Source of the DNA: SIG603 sp964370115
GTDB lineage: Bacteria > Bacillota > Clostridia > Oscillospirales > Acutalibacteraceae
Direction of reading: 5' to 3'
Assembly: GCA_964370115.1 (NCBI GenBank)
Contig: CAYJIA010000002.1
Coordinates: forward strand, 1 to 64,000
DNA length: 64,000 bases
Numbering within the stretch: position 1 is the first letter of the stretch; each line of letters starts with the position of its first letter. Made by a program: the position numbers and the translations under genes. This document shows positions 8,181-15,778 of this stretch, piece by piece. Below the pieces are notes generated by a model. The model was not told the DNA's origin, ran no database searches, and saw nothing but the letters and a program-made list of their open reading frames with translations.

Positions 8181-8729
8181 TTAAATATTGTTGTAACCTT
8201 GTTTAATTACATAAGTCAAGTCATCATATTGCTTTAATATAAATTCTTTAGGTACACCTTGCTTTTGGTGTAAATTTACAAAATCTTTTACAAGACACAT
8301 GAAATTCATCATTATAAGGCTTGTCTTGCGTGGTAATGAATTAAACATTTTAGCTCTTTGGTCTTGCATTTCTTTCATACCATCAAATACAGATAAACTT
8401 TCAACTAATAATCTATCTTCTTTACTATCAAGTGCATTTACAAGCATTTCCCTACAAAGCTCGAATATTCTCTCAGGGTTATTTGATATTTCAGAGTGAA
8501 ACTCAAACATTCTGTCAAACAAATAATGTCTAATAACCATTTCAAAAATATCTTCAAGGCTATCAAAATACCTATAAAATGCACTTCTTGGTATTCCTGC
8601 ACCCTCACAAATTCTTAACACTTTCGCTCCCATAAATCCATTATTTATAAATTCCGTCTTTGCCGAGAGTAAAATTTTACTTCTTTTATCTTCAGGCAAA
8701 TTTTTAAAAACTTCTTTAATCATACGCAC
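8181..8729 (-). CDS. TetR/AcrR-family transcriptional regulator
   Basis: 182 residues. The N-terminal TetR DNA-binding domain contains RSKILLSAKTEFINNGFMGAKV and the helix-turn-helix ICEGAGIPRSAFYRYFDSLEDIF; the rest is the helical ligand-binding domain, which does not predict a ligand. GAGGTG precedes the ATG. It is the first gene of a likely two-gene operon with the ASST fusion, and probably regulates that operon and itself. Its promoter (8788-8816) has an adjacent 30-bp motif shared with two other promoters in this block. Confidence 0.85.
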   Translation of the reverse strand: MRMIKEVFKNLPEDKRSKILLSAKTEFINNGFMGAKVLRICEGAGIPRSAFYRYFDSLEDIFEMVIRHYLFDRMFEFHSEISNNPERIFELCREMLVNALDSKEDRLLVESLSVFDGMKEMQDQRAKMFNSLPRKTSLIMMNFMCLVKDFVNLHQKQGVPKEFILKQYDDLTYVIKQGYNNI

Positions 8730-8787
8730 CTCGGTAATTTTTTTATACTTAATTTCTTTGCAAAGAATTTTGTTTAAGTCTGATATT

Positions 8788-8841
8788 ATTATATGCTATC
8801 AATCTACTCCAAACAAGCTACAGAATAAGACAAAGTGTCCC
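8788..8841 (-). promoter_or_regulatory. tetR-ASST promoter with shared upstream motif
   Basis: On the minus strand TTGTTT (8811-8816) and TATAAT (8788-8793) are 17 bases apart. A 30-bp motif at 8812-8841 (plus-strand reading begins AACAAGCTACAGAATAAGAC and ends AAAGTGTCCC) overlaps the -35 box and runs upstream. Near-identical copies occupy the same position at 10111-10140 and 14901-14930. The motif contains GACA-N3-TGTC. Confidence 0.7.
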
Positions 8842-8850
8842 ACTCTTTTT

Positions 8851-10047
8851 TTATTCAAACACTGAAATCGACAAAGGCTCTTTTATGTAATTTCTATTTC
8901 CATACTTTTCTTTATGCTGTAAAATAACATCTTTCATTAGCTGTTTATCATTTTTCATTTTTAATATAGTTTCTTCATCTACACCCTGTGAAAAAGGACA
9001 GCTCGACATACATACACCGCAGTCTGTTCCAAACTTCATCCACATTTTCATACAAGCATTTTCGTTATGTTTCCAATATATTCTATCATTATTTAATGCT
9101 GGCTCGGTATCTTTAGAAATTGCTTTTCCGGGGCAATTATTAGCACAAATCCCACAGAGTTTACAAAATTCAGTTAAACCAAAATCAATTTTTTCATCAG
9201 GAATAAGTTCTAAGTTTGTAAGCACTGCACCTATTTTAAGCCTTGCACCATATTCTTTTGATACACACATATTGCATCTACCCATCTGACCGATACCTGC
9301 ATCAATAGCAAGTTCAGTAGTGGGAGAAATATAATCAAAAAAGTTATCTCCTCTTGAGTCATATCCCAAATTTTTCAGATATAACACTAAGTTTGAACAG
9401 GCATCGGCACTTTTGGAATATCCTTTCATTGTTGCGAGTACCTGTTCTGCGTGTGGTGCACGATTTATTAAATCTTTATCAAGTGCAGATGCAACAACTA
9501 TTGCATATTTATATGTAAGTTTGATTTCTTTGCCACTGTCACCTGTACCCATTATCCCACCTTTATGAGAATAGAGGTGTTCTGGTCTTAGCTTTACAAC
9601 GCCTACCAAATCGCCACCGAAATACTTCGCAAGCTCTTTTACCTGCTTTGTTACTATCTCTGGATTTGTAATCATTTTTTCCTTATTAACGTTAGCTTTT
9701 TTAGCCTTAGCTGATAATTTGTTTGCATTTTCCACTAACACATCACTAATTTTATTTTTAGCTTTATCAATATTAGGGTTATCGCTGTGAAAAGCTGGCA
9801 TACTGCCCATAGATGGCATTTTAATAAAAGGAACTTTGCTGACTACTTTCATCAGCTTCATCATCTTTTGCATATCAGGTGCTTTTTTACCGTCCCCATT
9901 AGACATCATGCTTGTCATATTTTTTCGCAGTTCATCATCAGCATTTTTATAATCCGGATTGTTTTCATAATATTCTATATATTCTCGGCTTCCCTCAATC
10001 AAACTTATTCTATTGAACAAAACATCTCTCTCATCAAATTGTTTCAT
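8851..10047 (-). CDS. reductive-dehalogenase-like Fe-S protein without Tat signal
   Basis: 398 residues. The C-terminal part has two 4Fe-4S cysteine motifs, CKLCGICANNCP (about 292-303) and CGVCMSSCP (about 340-348), with the spacing of reductive dehalogenase and epoxyqueuosine reductase proteins. The middle region (for example GIGQMGRCNMCVSKEYGARLKIGAVLTNL) also fits the cobamide-binding half of that superfamily. There is no twin-arginine signal and no partner membrane-anchor gene, so it is probably cytoplasmic. The N-terminal 120 residues are charged and low in similarity to anything I know. It may be a catabolic dehalogenase-like or other B12-dependent reductase. It has its own motif-bearing promoter. 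Confidence 0.7.
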   Translation of the reverse strand: MKQFDERDVLFNRISLIEGSREYIEYYENNPDYKNADDELRKNMTSMMSNGDGKKAPDMQKMMKLMKVVSKVPFIKMPSMGSMPAFHSDNPNIDKAKNKISDVLVENANKLSAKAKKANVNKEKMITNPEIVTKQVKELAKYFGGDLVGVVKLRPEHLYSHKGGIMGTGDSGKEIKLTYKYAIVVASALDKDLINRAPHAEQVLATMKGYSKSADACSNLVLYLKNLGYDSRGDNFFDYISPTTELAIDAGIGQMGRCNMCVSKEYGARLKIGAVLTNLELIPDEKIDFGLTEFCKLCGICANNCPGKAISKDTEPALNNDRIYWKHNENACMKMWMKFGTDCGVCMSSCPFSQGVDEETILKMKNDKQLMKDVILQHKEKYGNRNYIKEPLSISVFE

Positions 10048-10086
10048 TTCGCACCTCTTTTTTATATTGTATTAAACTTTAATTTT

Positions 10087-10140
10087 ATTATCTTATATTT
10101 ATCTTTACTAAACAAGCTACACTATAAGACAAACTGTCCT
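10087..10140 (-). promoter_or_regulatory. promoter of the Fe-S protein gene with shared motif
   Basis: On the minus strand TTGTTT (10110-10115) and GATAAT (10087-10092) are spaced by 17 bases. The 30-bp motif at 10111-10140 begins AACAAGCTAC and ends AAACTGTCCT. An inverted repeat AACTGTCCTA (10132-10141)/TAGGACAGTT further right could also act as a terminator-like hairpin for the ABC operon ending at 10215. Confidence 0.7.
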
Positions 10141-10214
10141 ACTGATGTTTTAACTTTTAAGCTTTAACATAAATAGGACAGTTTTTTATTAGTTTTATAG
10201 CATAAGTTTAGATG

Positions 10215-12026
10215 CTAAGCCACATCATCAAACTGGCTTAAATATAACTCTGCATAAAATCCTTTTTGTTGTAGCAATGTTTCATGATTTCCAGTTTCGA
10301 TAATATTTCCGTCTTTCATAACTAAAATAACATCAGCATTTTTAATAGTCGAAAGTCTGTGTGCAATAATAAATGAAGTTTTGCCTTTTGAGAGTTTATC
10401 CATAGCATTTTGTATTAGTATCTCCGTTCTTGTGTCAACAGAACTTGTGGCTTCATCTAAAATTAACAGGTCTGACTTTTTCACCATTGCCCTTGCAATA
10501 GTGAGAAGCTGTTTTTCACCAACTGAAAGGGTAGCATTTGAGAGCATTGTGTCATAACCTTTTGACATTGTTTTTATCGTGTGGTGAAGTCCTATTGATT
10601 TGCAAGCCGAAATAATATCATTATCTGTTATATCTTCACGATTATAACGAATATTCTCTTTTATACTGCCCTCAAACATCCAGCTATCTTGAAGTACCAT
10701 TGTGAATTTATTGTGTAGTGCCTCTCTTGTTATTTTTGATATATTCACACCATCGATTAAAATATTACCACTGTTAACCTCATAAAAACGCATTAGCAAA
10801 TTTACAAGAGTGGTTTTCCCAGCACCGGTAGGGCCTACAATAGCGATTTTTTGTCCTGCTTTTATATCTGCGCTAAAGTTTTTGATAATAGGTTTGTTTT
10901 CATCATATCCGAAAACTATATTCTGGAAAGTCACATCGCCTTTAGATTGCTCATTTGAACTTTCTGTTTTTTCTTTCTTTGTAAGTTCAGTTTCTTCTAA
11001 GACTTCAAACACTCTCTCGCTTGCAGCAAGTGCTGATTGCATAACATTTGCAGCCTGAGCCAATGTTGAAAGAGGCTGTGTGAATAATCTTACATATAGC
11101 ATAAATGCAACGATTACACCAAAAGAAATTACACCATTCATAGCTAAAACAGCACCGACAATACACACTGCAACATAAGCAAAGTTGCTAACAAAGCTCA
11201 TAATAGGCATCATAAGCCCTGAAATAAACTGTGCTTTCCACGCAGATGTGTATAAATTGCTATTAAGACCATCAAATTCTTCTTCGCACTCATTTTCAGC
11301 ATTATAAGCCTTAATTACTGTATGCCCTGAATAAATTTCTTCTATATGACCGTTAATTTTACCAAGTTTTATTTGTTGCTCACTAAAATACTTTTGCGAC
11401 TTTGAAATTAATATAATCATTAGTGAAAAACCAAGTAGTGATGACACAAGTGCCGTTATAGCCATAATCGTATTTGTCGCAAACATCAAAACGAGAGAAC
11501 CGACCAAGGTTACCACGCCACTAACTACTGATGACAAACTCTGATTTAAGCTGTTTCCTATGGTGTCAACATCGTTTGTAACACGACTTAAAGTATCACC
11601 ATAAGCATTTTTATCGAAATATGATAAAGGCAGTTTATTGAGTTTTAGCGTCAAGTTTGTTCGCATTTTTTTGCAGATTTTTTGAGATATACCTGCAAAT
11701 AAGCTACCTTGCATAAATCCAAAAACTAAACTTAAAACATAAATTACAGCAAGGAAAATCCCTATACTAAGCACTGCGTTTACATCAATCCCTGTCATCA
11801 AACCCTCGGTTATAAGGTCGGTAATTTCGCTTAGTTTCCCCGGTCCGATTAAAGATAAAACTGCTGATAACACTGATAAAACTAAGGCAATAACCAATCC
11901 TTTTGCGTGCTCTTTTGAAAATGATATAAGTTTGTTTGCACTATCTTTTAAGCTCTTTGGTTTTTCGGCTACATTCATTCCACCCATAGCACCGGGGGGA
12001 TTATTTGTTTTTTCTTGTTTAGGCAT
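10215..12026 (-). CDS. ABC exporter half-transporter (multidrug type), subunit B
   Basis: 603 residues. A short polar N-terminus is followed by an ABC exporter membrane domain (about 40-330, six helices) and a nucleotide-binding domain. Walker A GPTGAGKT is near 400, Walker B LLILDEATSS near 525, and the signature LSVGEKQ near 500 is degenerate. The catalytic Glu after Walker B is kept. It overlaps its partner gene by eight bases, so the two are translated together and should form a heterodimeric exporter of the LmrCD/BmrCD kind. Its good Walker B pairs with the good LSGGQ of the partner. Confidence 0.88.
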   Translation of the reverse strand: MPKQEKTNNPPGAMGGMNVAEKPKSLKDSANKLISFSKEHAKGLVIALVLSVLSAVLSLIGPGKLSEITDLITEGLMTGIDVNAVLSIGIFLAVIYVLSLVFGFMQGSLFAGISQKICKKMRTNLTLKLNKLPLSYFDKNAYGDTLSRVTNDVDTIGNSLNQSLSSVVSGVVTLVGSLVLMFATNTIMAITALVSSLLGFSLMIILISKSQKYFSEQQIKLGKINGHIEEIYSGHTVIKAYNAENECEEEFDGLNSNLYTSAWKAQFISGLMMPIMSFVSNFAYVAVCIVGAVLAMNGVISFGVIVAFMLYVRLFTQPLSTLAQAANVMQSALAASERVFEVLEETELTKKEKTESSNEQSKGDVTFQNIVFGYDENKPIIKNFSADIKAGQKIAIVGPTGAGKTTLVNLLMRFYEVNSGNILIDGVNISKITREALHNKFTMVLQDSWMFEGSIKENIRYNREDITDNDIISACKSIGLHHTIKTMSKGYDTMLSNATLSVGEKQLLTIARAMVKKSDLLILDEATSSVDTRTEILIQNAMDKLSKGKTSFIIAHRLSTIKNADVILVMKDGNIIETGNHETLLQQKGFYAELYLSQFDDVA

Positions 12027-13767
12027 GTTTTAGTTCCTCCTCTGAAAGTTGTGACTTTGCGATTTCTAAATAAACCTCGCAAGTTTTAAGTAGCTCGTTG
12101 TGTTTTCCTTTGCCTACAATTTTGCCTTTTTCAAGCACGATAATTTCATCAGCTTCTTTAATTGTAGATATTCTTTGTGCAACAATTAGCTTGATTGCAT
12201 CTTTTGTATTTTCAGTTAATGCTTTTCTTAAATTTCTATCGGTTTTGTAATCAAGAGCAGAAAAAGAGTCATCAAAAATATAAATCTCGGGTTTTTTGAA
12301 CACCGCCCTTGCAATAGATAGTCTTTGTTTTTGCCCACCTGAAAGGTTAAGCCCACCTTGAGAGACTTCACCATCTACTCCTTTAGTGCTTACAAAATCT
12401 TTAGCCTGTGCTATATCTACAGCAGATAAAATCTCGTTTTCGGTTGCATTTCCCTTAGTTTTTCCAAGGACAATATTGCTTTTAACTGTGCCACTGAAAA
12501 GTGTTGCTTTTTGAGTTACAACTCCTATTAAATCTCGAAGTGTAGTAAGGTTATAATTTTTTATATTGTGTCCATTAACAAGTATTTCGCCATTTGAAAC
12601 ATCGTAAAATCGTGGGATTAGATTTATTAGTGTACTTTTTCCACTACCTGTCGAGCCGATAAAAGCGACTGTTTGACCTTTTGTAGCTTTAAACGAAATA
12701 TCTTTTAAAACAGGTTCTTCGCCATCTGTGTAGTAAAAACTTACATCTTTAAATTCTATTGAAGTTTCATTTGTTTTTTCGGTAATATCGCCATCTAAAA
12801 TTTCATTTTCGCTGTCAGTTACTTCTGAAATTCTGTTAAGGGCAACGATAGTTCTTGGCAGTGTAACAAGGGTTATTGTAAGCATCATAAACGCCATAAC
12901 TATCTGCATAGCATAAGATGAAAGCACAACCATATCTGAGAAAATAGTAAGCCTATCTGTCATCTCTGCTGAATTTATTAAGTACATTCCAATGATATAA
13001 ATTGCAAGCGTTAAGCCTGACATCAAAAATGACATATATGGCGAAATAAATGAAGTTGTTTTATTTACAAAAGTGTTGGCTTTTGTTACTTCTTCGTTTA
13101 CATCAGCAAATTTATCTTCTTGATATTTTTCTGCATTATATGCACGAACTACCCTAATCCCTGTTAAATGTTCACGAGTTACAAGGTTAAGTTTATCGGT
13201 AAGTGCTTGAATTTTTGCAGACTTTGGTACGGTTAGGTAAATAACAGTAGCTAAAACTACGATTAAACTGATAATTGCAATTGCTGTTGCCATAGTAAAG
13301 TCTATATTTTTACCTGAAATTTTTGCCATTGCCCAAATAGCCATAAGTGGTGCTTTTATAACTGCCACACAACCAAGAGATATAAACGATTGAATTTGTG
13401 TTATATCATTTGTAGAGCGAGTGATAAGGCTTGAAGATGAAAATTTGTTCATTTCATTCATTGAGAATGACAAAGTTTTTTTATACACTTTTTCACGAAG
13501 TCGCATAGACACACCAGCTGCAATTTGTGCCACGAAATAAGAGGTTAGCAGTGTTACTGCAAGGCTACCGAGTGCACATAAAAGCATAAACCCACCGGCT
13601 ATAAGAATATCAGCCATTGCACTACCTTCGGTTTGGACAAGCTGTGTGATTTCTGCCATATAGTCCGGTAGTAGTAAATCCAGCCAAACTTGTACGATAA
13701 GTGCTATAAAAGTTATCGCTAAAAACCACTTTTCTTTTTTTCTAAGACACGAGATTATATTTTTCAT
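12019..13767 (-). CDS. ABC exporter half-transporter (multidrug type), subunit A
   Basis: 582 residues with six-helix exporter domain (about 15-320) and nucleotide-binding domain. Walker A GSTGSGKS lies near 372, the signature LSGGQKQR near 474 is canonical, but Walker B reads IYIFDDSFSALD, with Asp where the catalytic Glu is expected. The heterodimer with the overlapping downstream gene therefore has one consensus and one degenerate ATP site, as known for LmrCD and TM287/288. It follows a small lipocalin-like gene by ten bases and sits in the MarR-controlled transcription unit, which suggests export of a toxic compound. Confidence 0.88.
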   Translation of the reverse strand: MKNIISCLRKKEKWFLAITFIALIVQVWLDLLLPDYMAEITQLVQTEGSAMADILIAGGFMLLCALGSLAVTLLTSYFVAQIAAGVSMRLREKVYKKTLSFSMNEMNKFSSSSLITRSTNDITQIQSFISLGCVAVIKAPLMAIWAMAKISGKNIDFTMATAIAIISLIVVLATVIYLTVPKSAKIQALTDKLNLVTREHLTGIRVVRAYNAEKYQEDKFADVNEEVTKANTFVNKTTSFISPYMSFLMSGLTLAIYIIGMYLINSAEMTDRLTIFSDMVVLSSYAMQIVMAFMMLTITLVTLPRTIVALNRISEVTDSENEILDGDITEKTNETSIEFKDVSFYYTDGEEPVLKDISFKATKGQTVAFIGSTGSGKSTLINLIPRFYDVSNGEILVNGHNIKNYNLTTLRDLIGVVTQKATLFSGTVKSNIVLGKTKGNATENEILSAVDIAQAKDFVSTKGVDGEVSQGGLNLSGGQKQRLSIARAVFKKPEIYIFDDSFSALDYKTDRNLRKALTENTKDAIKLIVAQRISTIKEADEIIVLEKGKIVGKGKHNELLKTCEVYLEIAKSQLSEEELKHA

Positions 13768-13777
13768 AAGTTTTCCT

Positions 13778-14260
13778 CTATTCTATTACAGGTTTTGTTC
13801 CTGTGTTATTTAGTTCGTTATAATAGATTTCGCCTTCGATTTCAACAAATTTTGAATTTGCTTTGCAGTGTCCAAAAATCGTGTTATCTTCCATATTGAT
13901 TACAAGGGAGTCAAATCCATTTACCATATCTATCTCCCATGTTACAAAGTAAATGTCATCGCTGATTTTGCTATATTGTGGATATACAGTAGCTTCCATT
14001 CCATCAAAATCTCCAGCAAGTCCAGTCCAAACTATACTATCTTCTTTAATCTCTACATAAAAATCCCAACCGATGTCATATCGCCAAGCAAAAGATTTAT
14101 CTATGAGTTCGGCTGGAATTTCTGTTTCCTCAAAAACAGGGTCTATGTTTGGAACATTGAAGTAGAATAAACTGTATCCTATTCCTGCGATAATTCCAAT
14201 TATTATTAATATTCGATAAACTCTAAGTTCAATTTTTGACGACCATTTTAAATTTTTCAT
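13778..14260 (-). CDS. membrane-anchored protein with weak MoaF/calycin-like domain
   Basis: 160 residues. One transmembrane helix near 17-36 is followed by an extracytoplasmic beta-rich domain; FYVEIKEDSIVWTG, YPQYSKISDDIYFVTWE and DNTIFGHCK recall the repeated strands of MoaF or phenolic-acid-decarboxylase-like calycin folds, but the match is weak. It is the first gene of the unit that continues into the two ABC exporter genes and starts after GAGGAAAAC. A role in binding an exported ligand is a guess from context. Confidence 0.55.
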   Translation of the reverse strand: MKNLKWSSKIELRVYRILIIIGIIAGIGYSLFYFNVPNIDPVFEETEIPAELIDKSFAWRYDIGWDFYVEIKEDSIVWTGLAGDFDGMEATVYPQYSKISDDIYFVTWEIDMVNGFDSLVINMEDNTIFGHCKANSKFVEIEGEIYYNELNNTGTKPVIE

Positions 14261-14299
14261 AAGTTTTCCTCTTTCTTTTCAAAATAATAGCTAACATTT

Positions 14300-14315
14300 A
14301 AAAGCTAACTGTTGA
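14300..14315. promoter_or_regulatory. putative MarR operator upstream of the exporter operon
   Basis: AAAAGCTAACTGTTGA lies 40 bases upstream of the 13778-14260 gene. The nearly identical AAAAGCTAACTATTGA lies on the opposite strand at 14810-14825, overlapping the -35 box of marR. A second AGCTAAC half site is at 14289-14295. The shared sequence is best explained as the binding site of the neighbouring MarR protein. Confidence 0.5.
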
Positions 14316-14322
14316 TACCGCT

Positions 14323-14356
14323 AAAATATATGAGCCTTTCGGCTCTATATATTTTT
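14323..14356 (-). terminator. terminator after marR
   Basis: AAAATATATGAGCC and GGCTCTATATATTTTT form a GC-capped hairpin with loop TTTC that begins inside the marR stop codon. It separates marR from the exporter operon, which then needs its own promoter. Confidence 0.6.
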
Positions 14357-14761
14357 ATATAATTTTAAAAGCAATTCACTTAGCTTAGCAATATCTTCAT
14401 CACTAAAATTTTCAAATAACTCTTTTTCGTTTTTCATTCTTGCTTTATCAGCCTCTGCCCAAACTTTCATTCCAACTTCTGTTAGTTTGGCATTTTTAAT
14501 GCGCTTATCATCAGGGGACACACTAAGCTCTATAAAATCTTTCTTCTCAAGTCGTGCTATAGTTCCTTGCATCGTGGCTTGAGATACCTCAAATGCCTTT
14601 TCTAAGTTTTTGAGTGAAGCTGTTTGATTTTCCATTGCTGATAGATAACCTAAAACTCCACATTGTCCTATAGTGAGTCCATAAGGTTTTAGATTAACAT
14701 TAGCATTATTTTCCACTGAATCTTTAATTTTTTTAAATAAAAGAAATATATCTTTTTTCAT
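14345..14761 (-). CDS. MarR-family transcriptional regulator
   Basis: 138 residues with the winged-helix MarR fold: QCGVLGYLSAMENQTASLKNLEKAFEVSQATMQGTIARLEKKDFIELSVSPDDKRIKNAKLT contains the recognition helix and the conserved wing (DDKR). The outer helices provide dimerisation. AGGAGG precedes the ATG. It lies upstream of an exporter operon with related boxes (14300-14315, 14810-14825), so it probably represses both itself and the exporter until a ligand binds. Two promoters can be seen upstream. Confidence 0.88.
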   Translation of the reverse strand: MKKDIFLLFKKIKDSVENNANVNLKPYGLTIGQCGVLGYLSAMENQTASLKNLEKAFEVSQATMQGTIARLEKKDFIELSVSPDDKRIKNAKLTEVGMKVWAEADKARMKNEKELFENFSDEDIAKLSELLLKLYKNI

Positions 14762-14784
14762 TTTGCTTACCTCCTGTTGGACAT

Positions 14785-14825
14785 ATTATAACATATTAAA
14801 AGCACACTGTCAATAGTTAGCTTTT
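14785..14825 (-). promoter_or_regulatory. proximal marR promoter and operator
   Basis: Consensus sigma-A boxes on the minus strand: TTGACA (14808-14813), 17 bases, TATAAT (14785-14790). The putative MarR box AAAAGCTAACTATTGA (14810-14825) covers the -35 region, which suits autorepression. Confidence 0.75.
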
Positions 14826-14876
14826 GATTTTTTTAAAAAAGTTCTTTGAGTGATTATTAAAATATCTTCTGCTGCA

Positions 14877-14930
14877 ATTATATATTATTAATATCTACCT
14901 AACAAGCTACAGAATAAGATAAATCGTCCT
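14877..14930 (-). promoter_or_regulatory. distal marR promoter with shared 30-bp motif
   Basis: TTGTTA (14900-14905), 17 bases, TATAAT (14877-14882) on the minus strand. The 30-bp motif at 14901-14930 begins AACAAGCTACAGAATAAGAT and ends AAATCGTCCT, and lies just upstream of the -35 box as in the tetR and Fe-S protein promoters. It would link marR expression to the same control as those genes. Confidence 0.65.
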
Positions 14931-15116
14931 ATTTTAAACATAGTAAAATGTTGCAAAAAATAACACTGTTGCATTGCTACAAAAGTGTTATTTCTCGTAT
15001 TCAGTTGATTTGACCCCCTTGGTCAGTATGTTTCTTTACTGGTATCCGTATTTTTGGGTGGATTTTTTTTGATTATATATCGTAAGGCAGAGCCTTTGCC
15101 CTGAGATGTTTATTTT
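14931..15116. other. intergenic region with hairpin and recombinase-leader-like sequence
   Basis: AAATAACACT (14958-14967) and AGTGTTATTT (14984-14993) form a 10-bp inverted repeat. Directly after it CTCGTATTCAGTTGATT-TGAC (14994-15013) closely matches the leader of the serine recombinase near 1398-1418. This may be a relic of another element. The rest, to 15116, has a GGCA/TGCC remnant of the intergenic repeat family at about 15084-15101 and nothing else I can name. Confidence 0.4.
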
Positions 15117-15289
15117 CTAAATATCAAATTTTCCTAAATATGTTTTTCTTTTTTTTGGTAATAAAATTTCATCTGTGCTTACTTTATAAATCCTTGATAA
15201 TGTAATAATCGTTTGTATACTTGGTTCTGAGTCATACCATTTTTTTCTCTTAGGCGTTTTAATCTGTGACCTATATTTGATTTTTCCAT
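15117..15289 (-). pseudogene. broken XRE-family regulator gene
   Basis: An ATG at 15287-15289 opens with MEKSNIGHRLKRLREKNGMTQ, an XRE helix-turn-helix start. The homologous tail EPSIQTIITLSRIYKVSTDEILLP is found only after a frame change, and the middle helix segment is missing. The intact relative at 19822-20061 has the same ends (RLKKLREKSGMTQ and YNVTTDEILLPKKRK). An internal deletion with frameshift therefore inactivated this copy. It is divergent from the XRE gene at 15381. Confidence 0.75.
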
Positions 15290-15307
15290 TTTATTCACCT
15301 CAGGTAT

Positions 15308-15353
15308 ATTATATGCGATTTACGCATATAATGCAATATGCAATTAACGCATA
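15308..15353. promoter_or_regulatory. paired palindromic operators between divergent XRE genes
   Basis: ATTATATGCG/CGCATATAAT (15308-15317 and 15323-15332) is a perfect 10-bp-arm palindrome. A second site TATGC-N7-GCATA lies at 15337-15353. Corresponding bases of the two sites are exactly 25 bp apart. This is the arrangement expected for an XRE-type repressor acting on the divergent promoters. Confidence 0.65.
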
Positions 15354-15380
15354 CTATATAATTTCTTAGAGGTGATATAG

Positions 15381-15608
15381 ATGTATTCTCGTATAAGAAA
15401 TTTAAGAGAAGATAAAGATTTAAAGCAAGTTCAAATGGCAGATTTTTTGTGCGTTTCTCAAACTACATATTCAAGATACGAAAGTGGTGTCTTAGATATC
15501 CCCACAGAAGTATTAAAGCAGTTAGCATTGTTTCATTGTGTTAGTGTTGATTATTTAATAGAAATGACAGATGTGAAAAAACCATATCCTAAAATTAATA
15601 AAAAATAG
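15381..15608 (+). CDS. XRE-family helix-turn-helix regulator
   Basis: 75 residues, essentially one HTH_3 domain: RIRNLREDKDLKQVQMADFL with recognition helix VSQTTYSRYESG, then the dimer-forming tail LKQLALFHCVSVDYLIEMTD. GAGGTGATATAG precedes the ATG. The partner gene on the other strand (15117-15289) is broken. The same pair architecture is intact at 19822-20387, so this is a duplicated regulator locus. The target is probably its own promoter region with the 15308-15353 operators. Confidence 0.85.
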   Translation: MYSRIRNLREDKDLKQVQMADFLCVSQTTYSRYESGVLDIPTEVLKQLALFHCVSVDYLIEMTDVKKPYPKINKK

Positions 15609-15620
15609 AATTATAATCAT

Positions 15621-15647
15621 AAGGACAACCACAAAATGGTTGTCCTT
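15621..15647 (+). terminator. terminator after XRE gene
   Basis: AAGGACAACCA and TGGTTGTCCTT form an 11-bp stem with loop CAAAA, followed by AATTCTTAAAAAA. It ends the short transcript of the regulator gene. Confidence 0.7.
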
Positions 15648-15659
15648 AATTCTTAAAAA

Positions 15660-15778
15660 ATAAAGGGCGCCGAAACGACGCCCTTACAATGTTAATTTGA
15701 AATTTGTGGAAAATATAATCATACCACGCCGACGGCGTGAACCATAATTATTCCTTATTCATTATTAATTATCAATTA
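15660..15778 (-). repeat. composite intergenic repeat downstream of phosphoglucomutase gene
   Basis: In the direction of the phosphoglucomutase gene, an AT-rich tract (AATTGATAATTAATAATG) starts one base after the stop. CACGCC-GAC-GGCGTG (15725-15739) follows, then AAGGGCG/CGCCCTT with loop CCGAAACGA (15663-15685). The same modules recur in at least ten intergenic regions of this window. Confidence 0.7.

Noticed and set aside
6353..14761. Accessory block as cargo of the mobilizable element
   Set aside because: No second element end was found to the right, and its ribosome-site style differs from the element genes, so linkage could not be supported.
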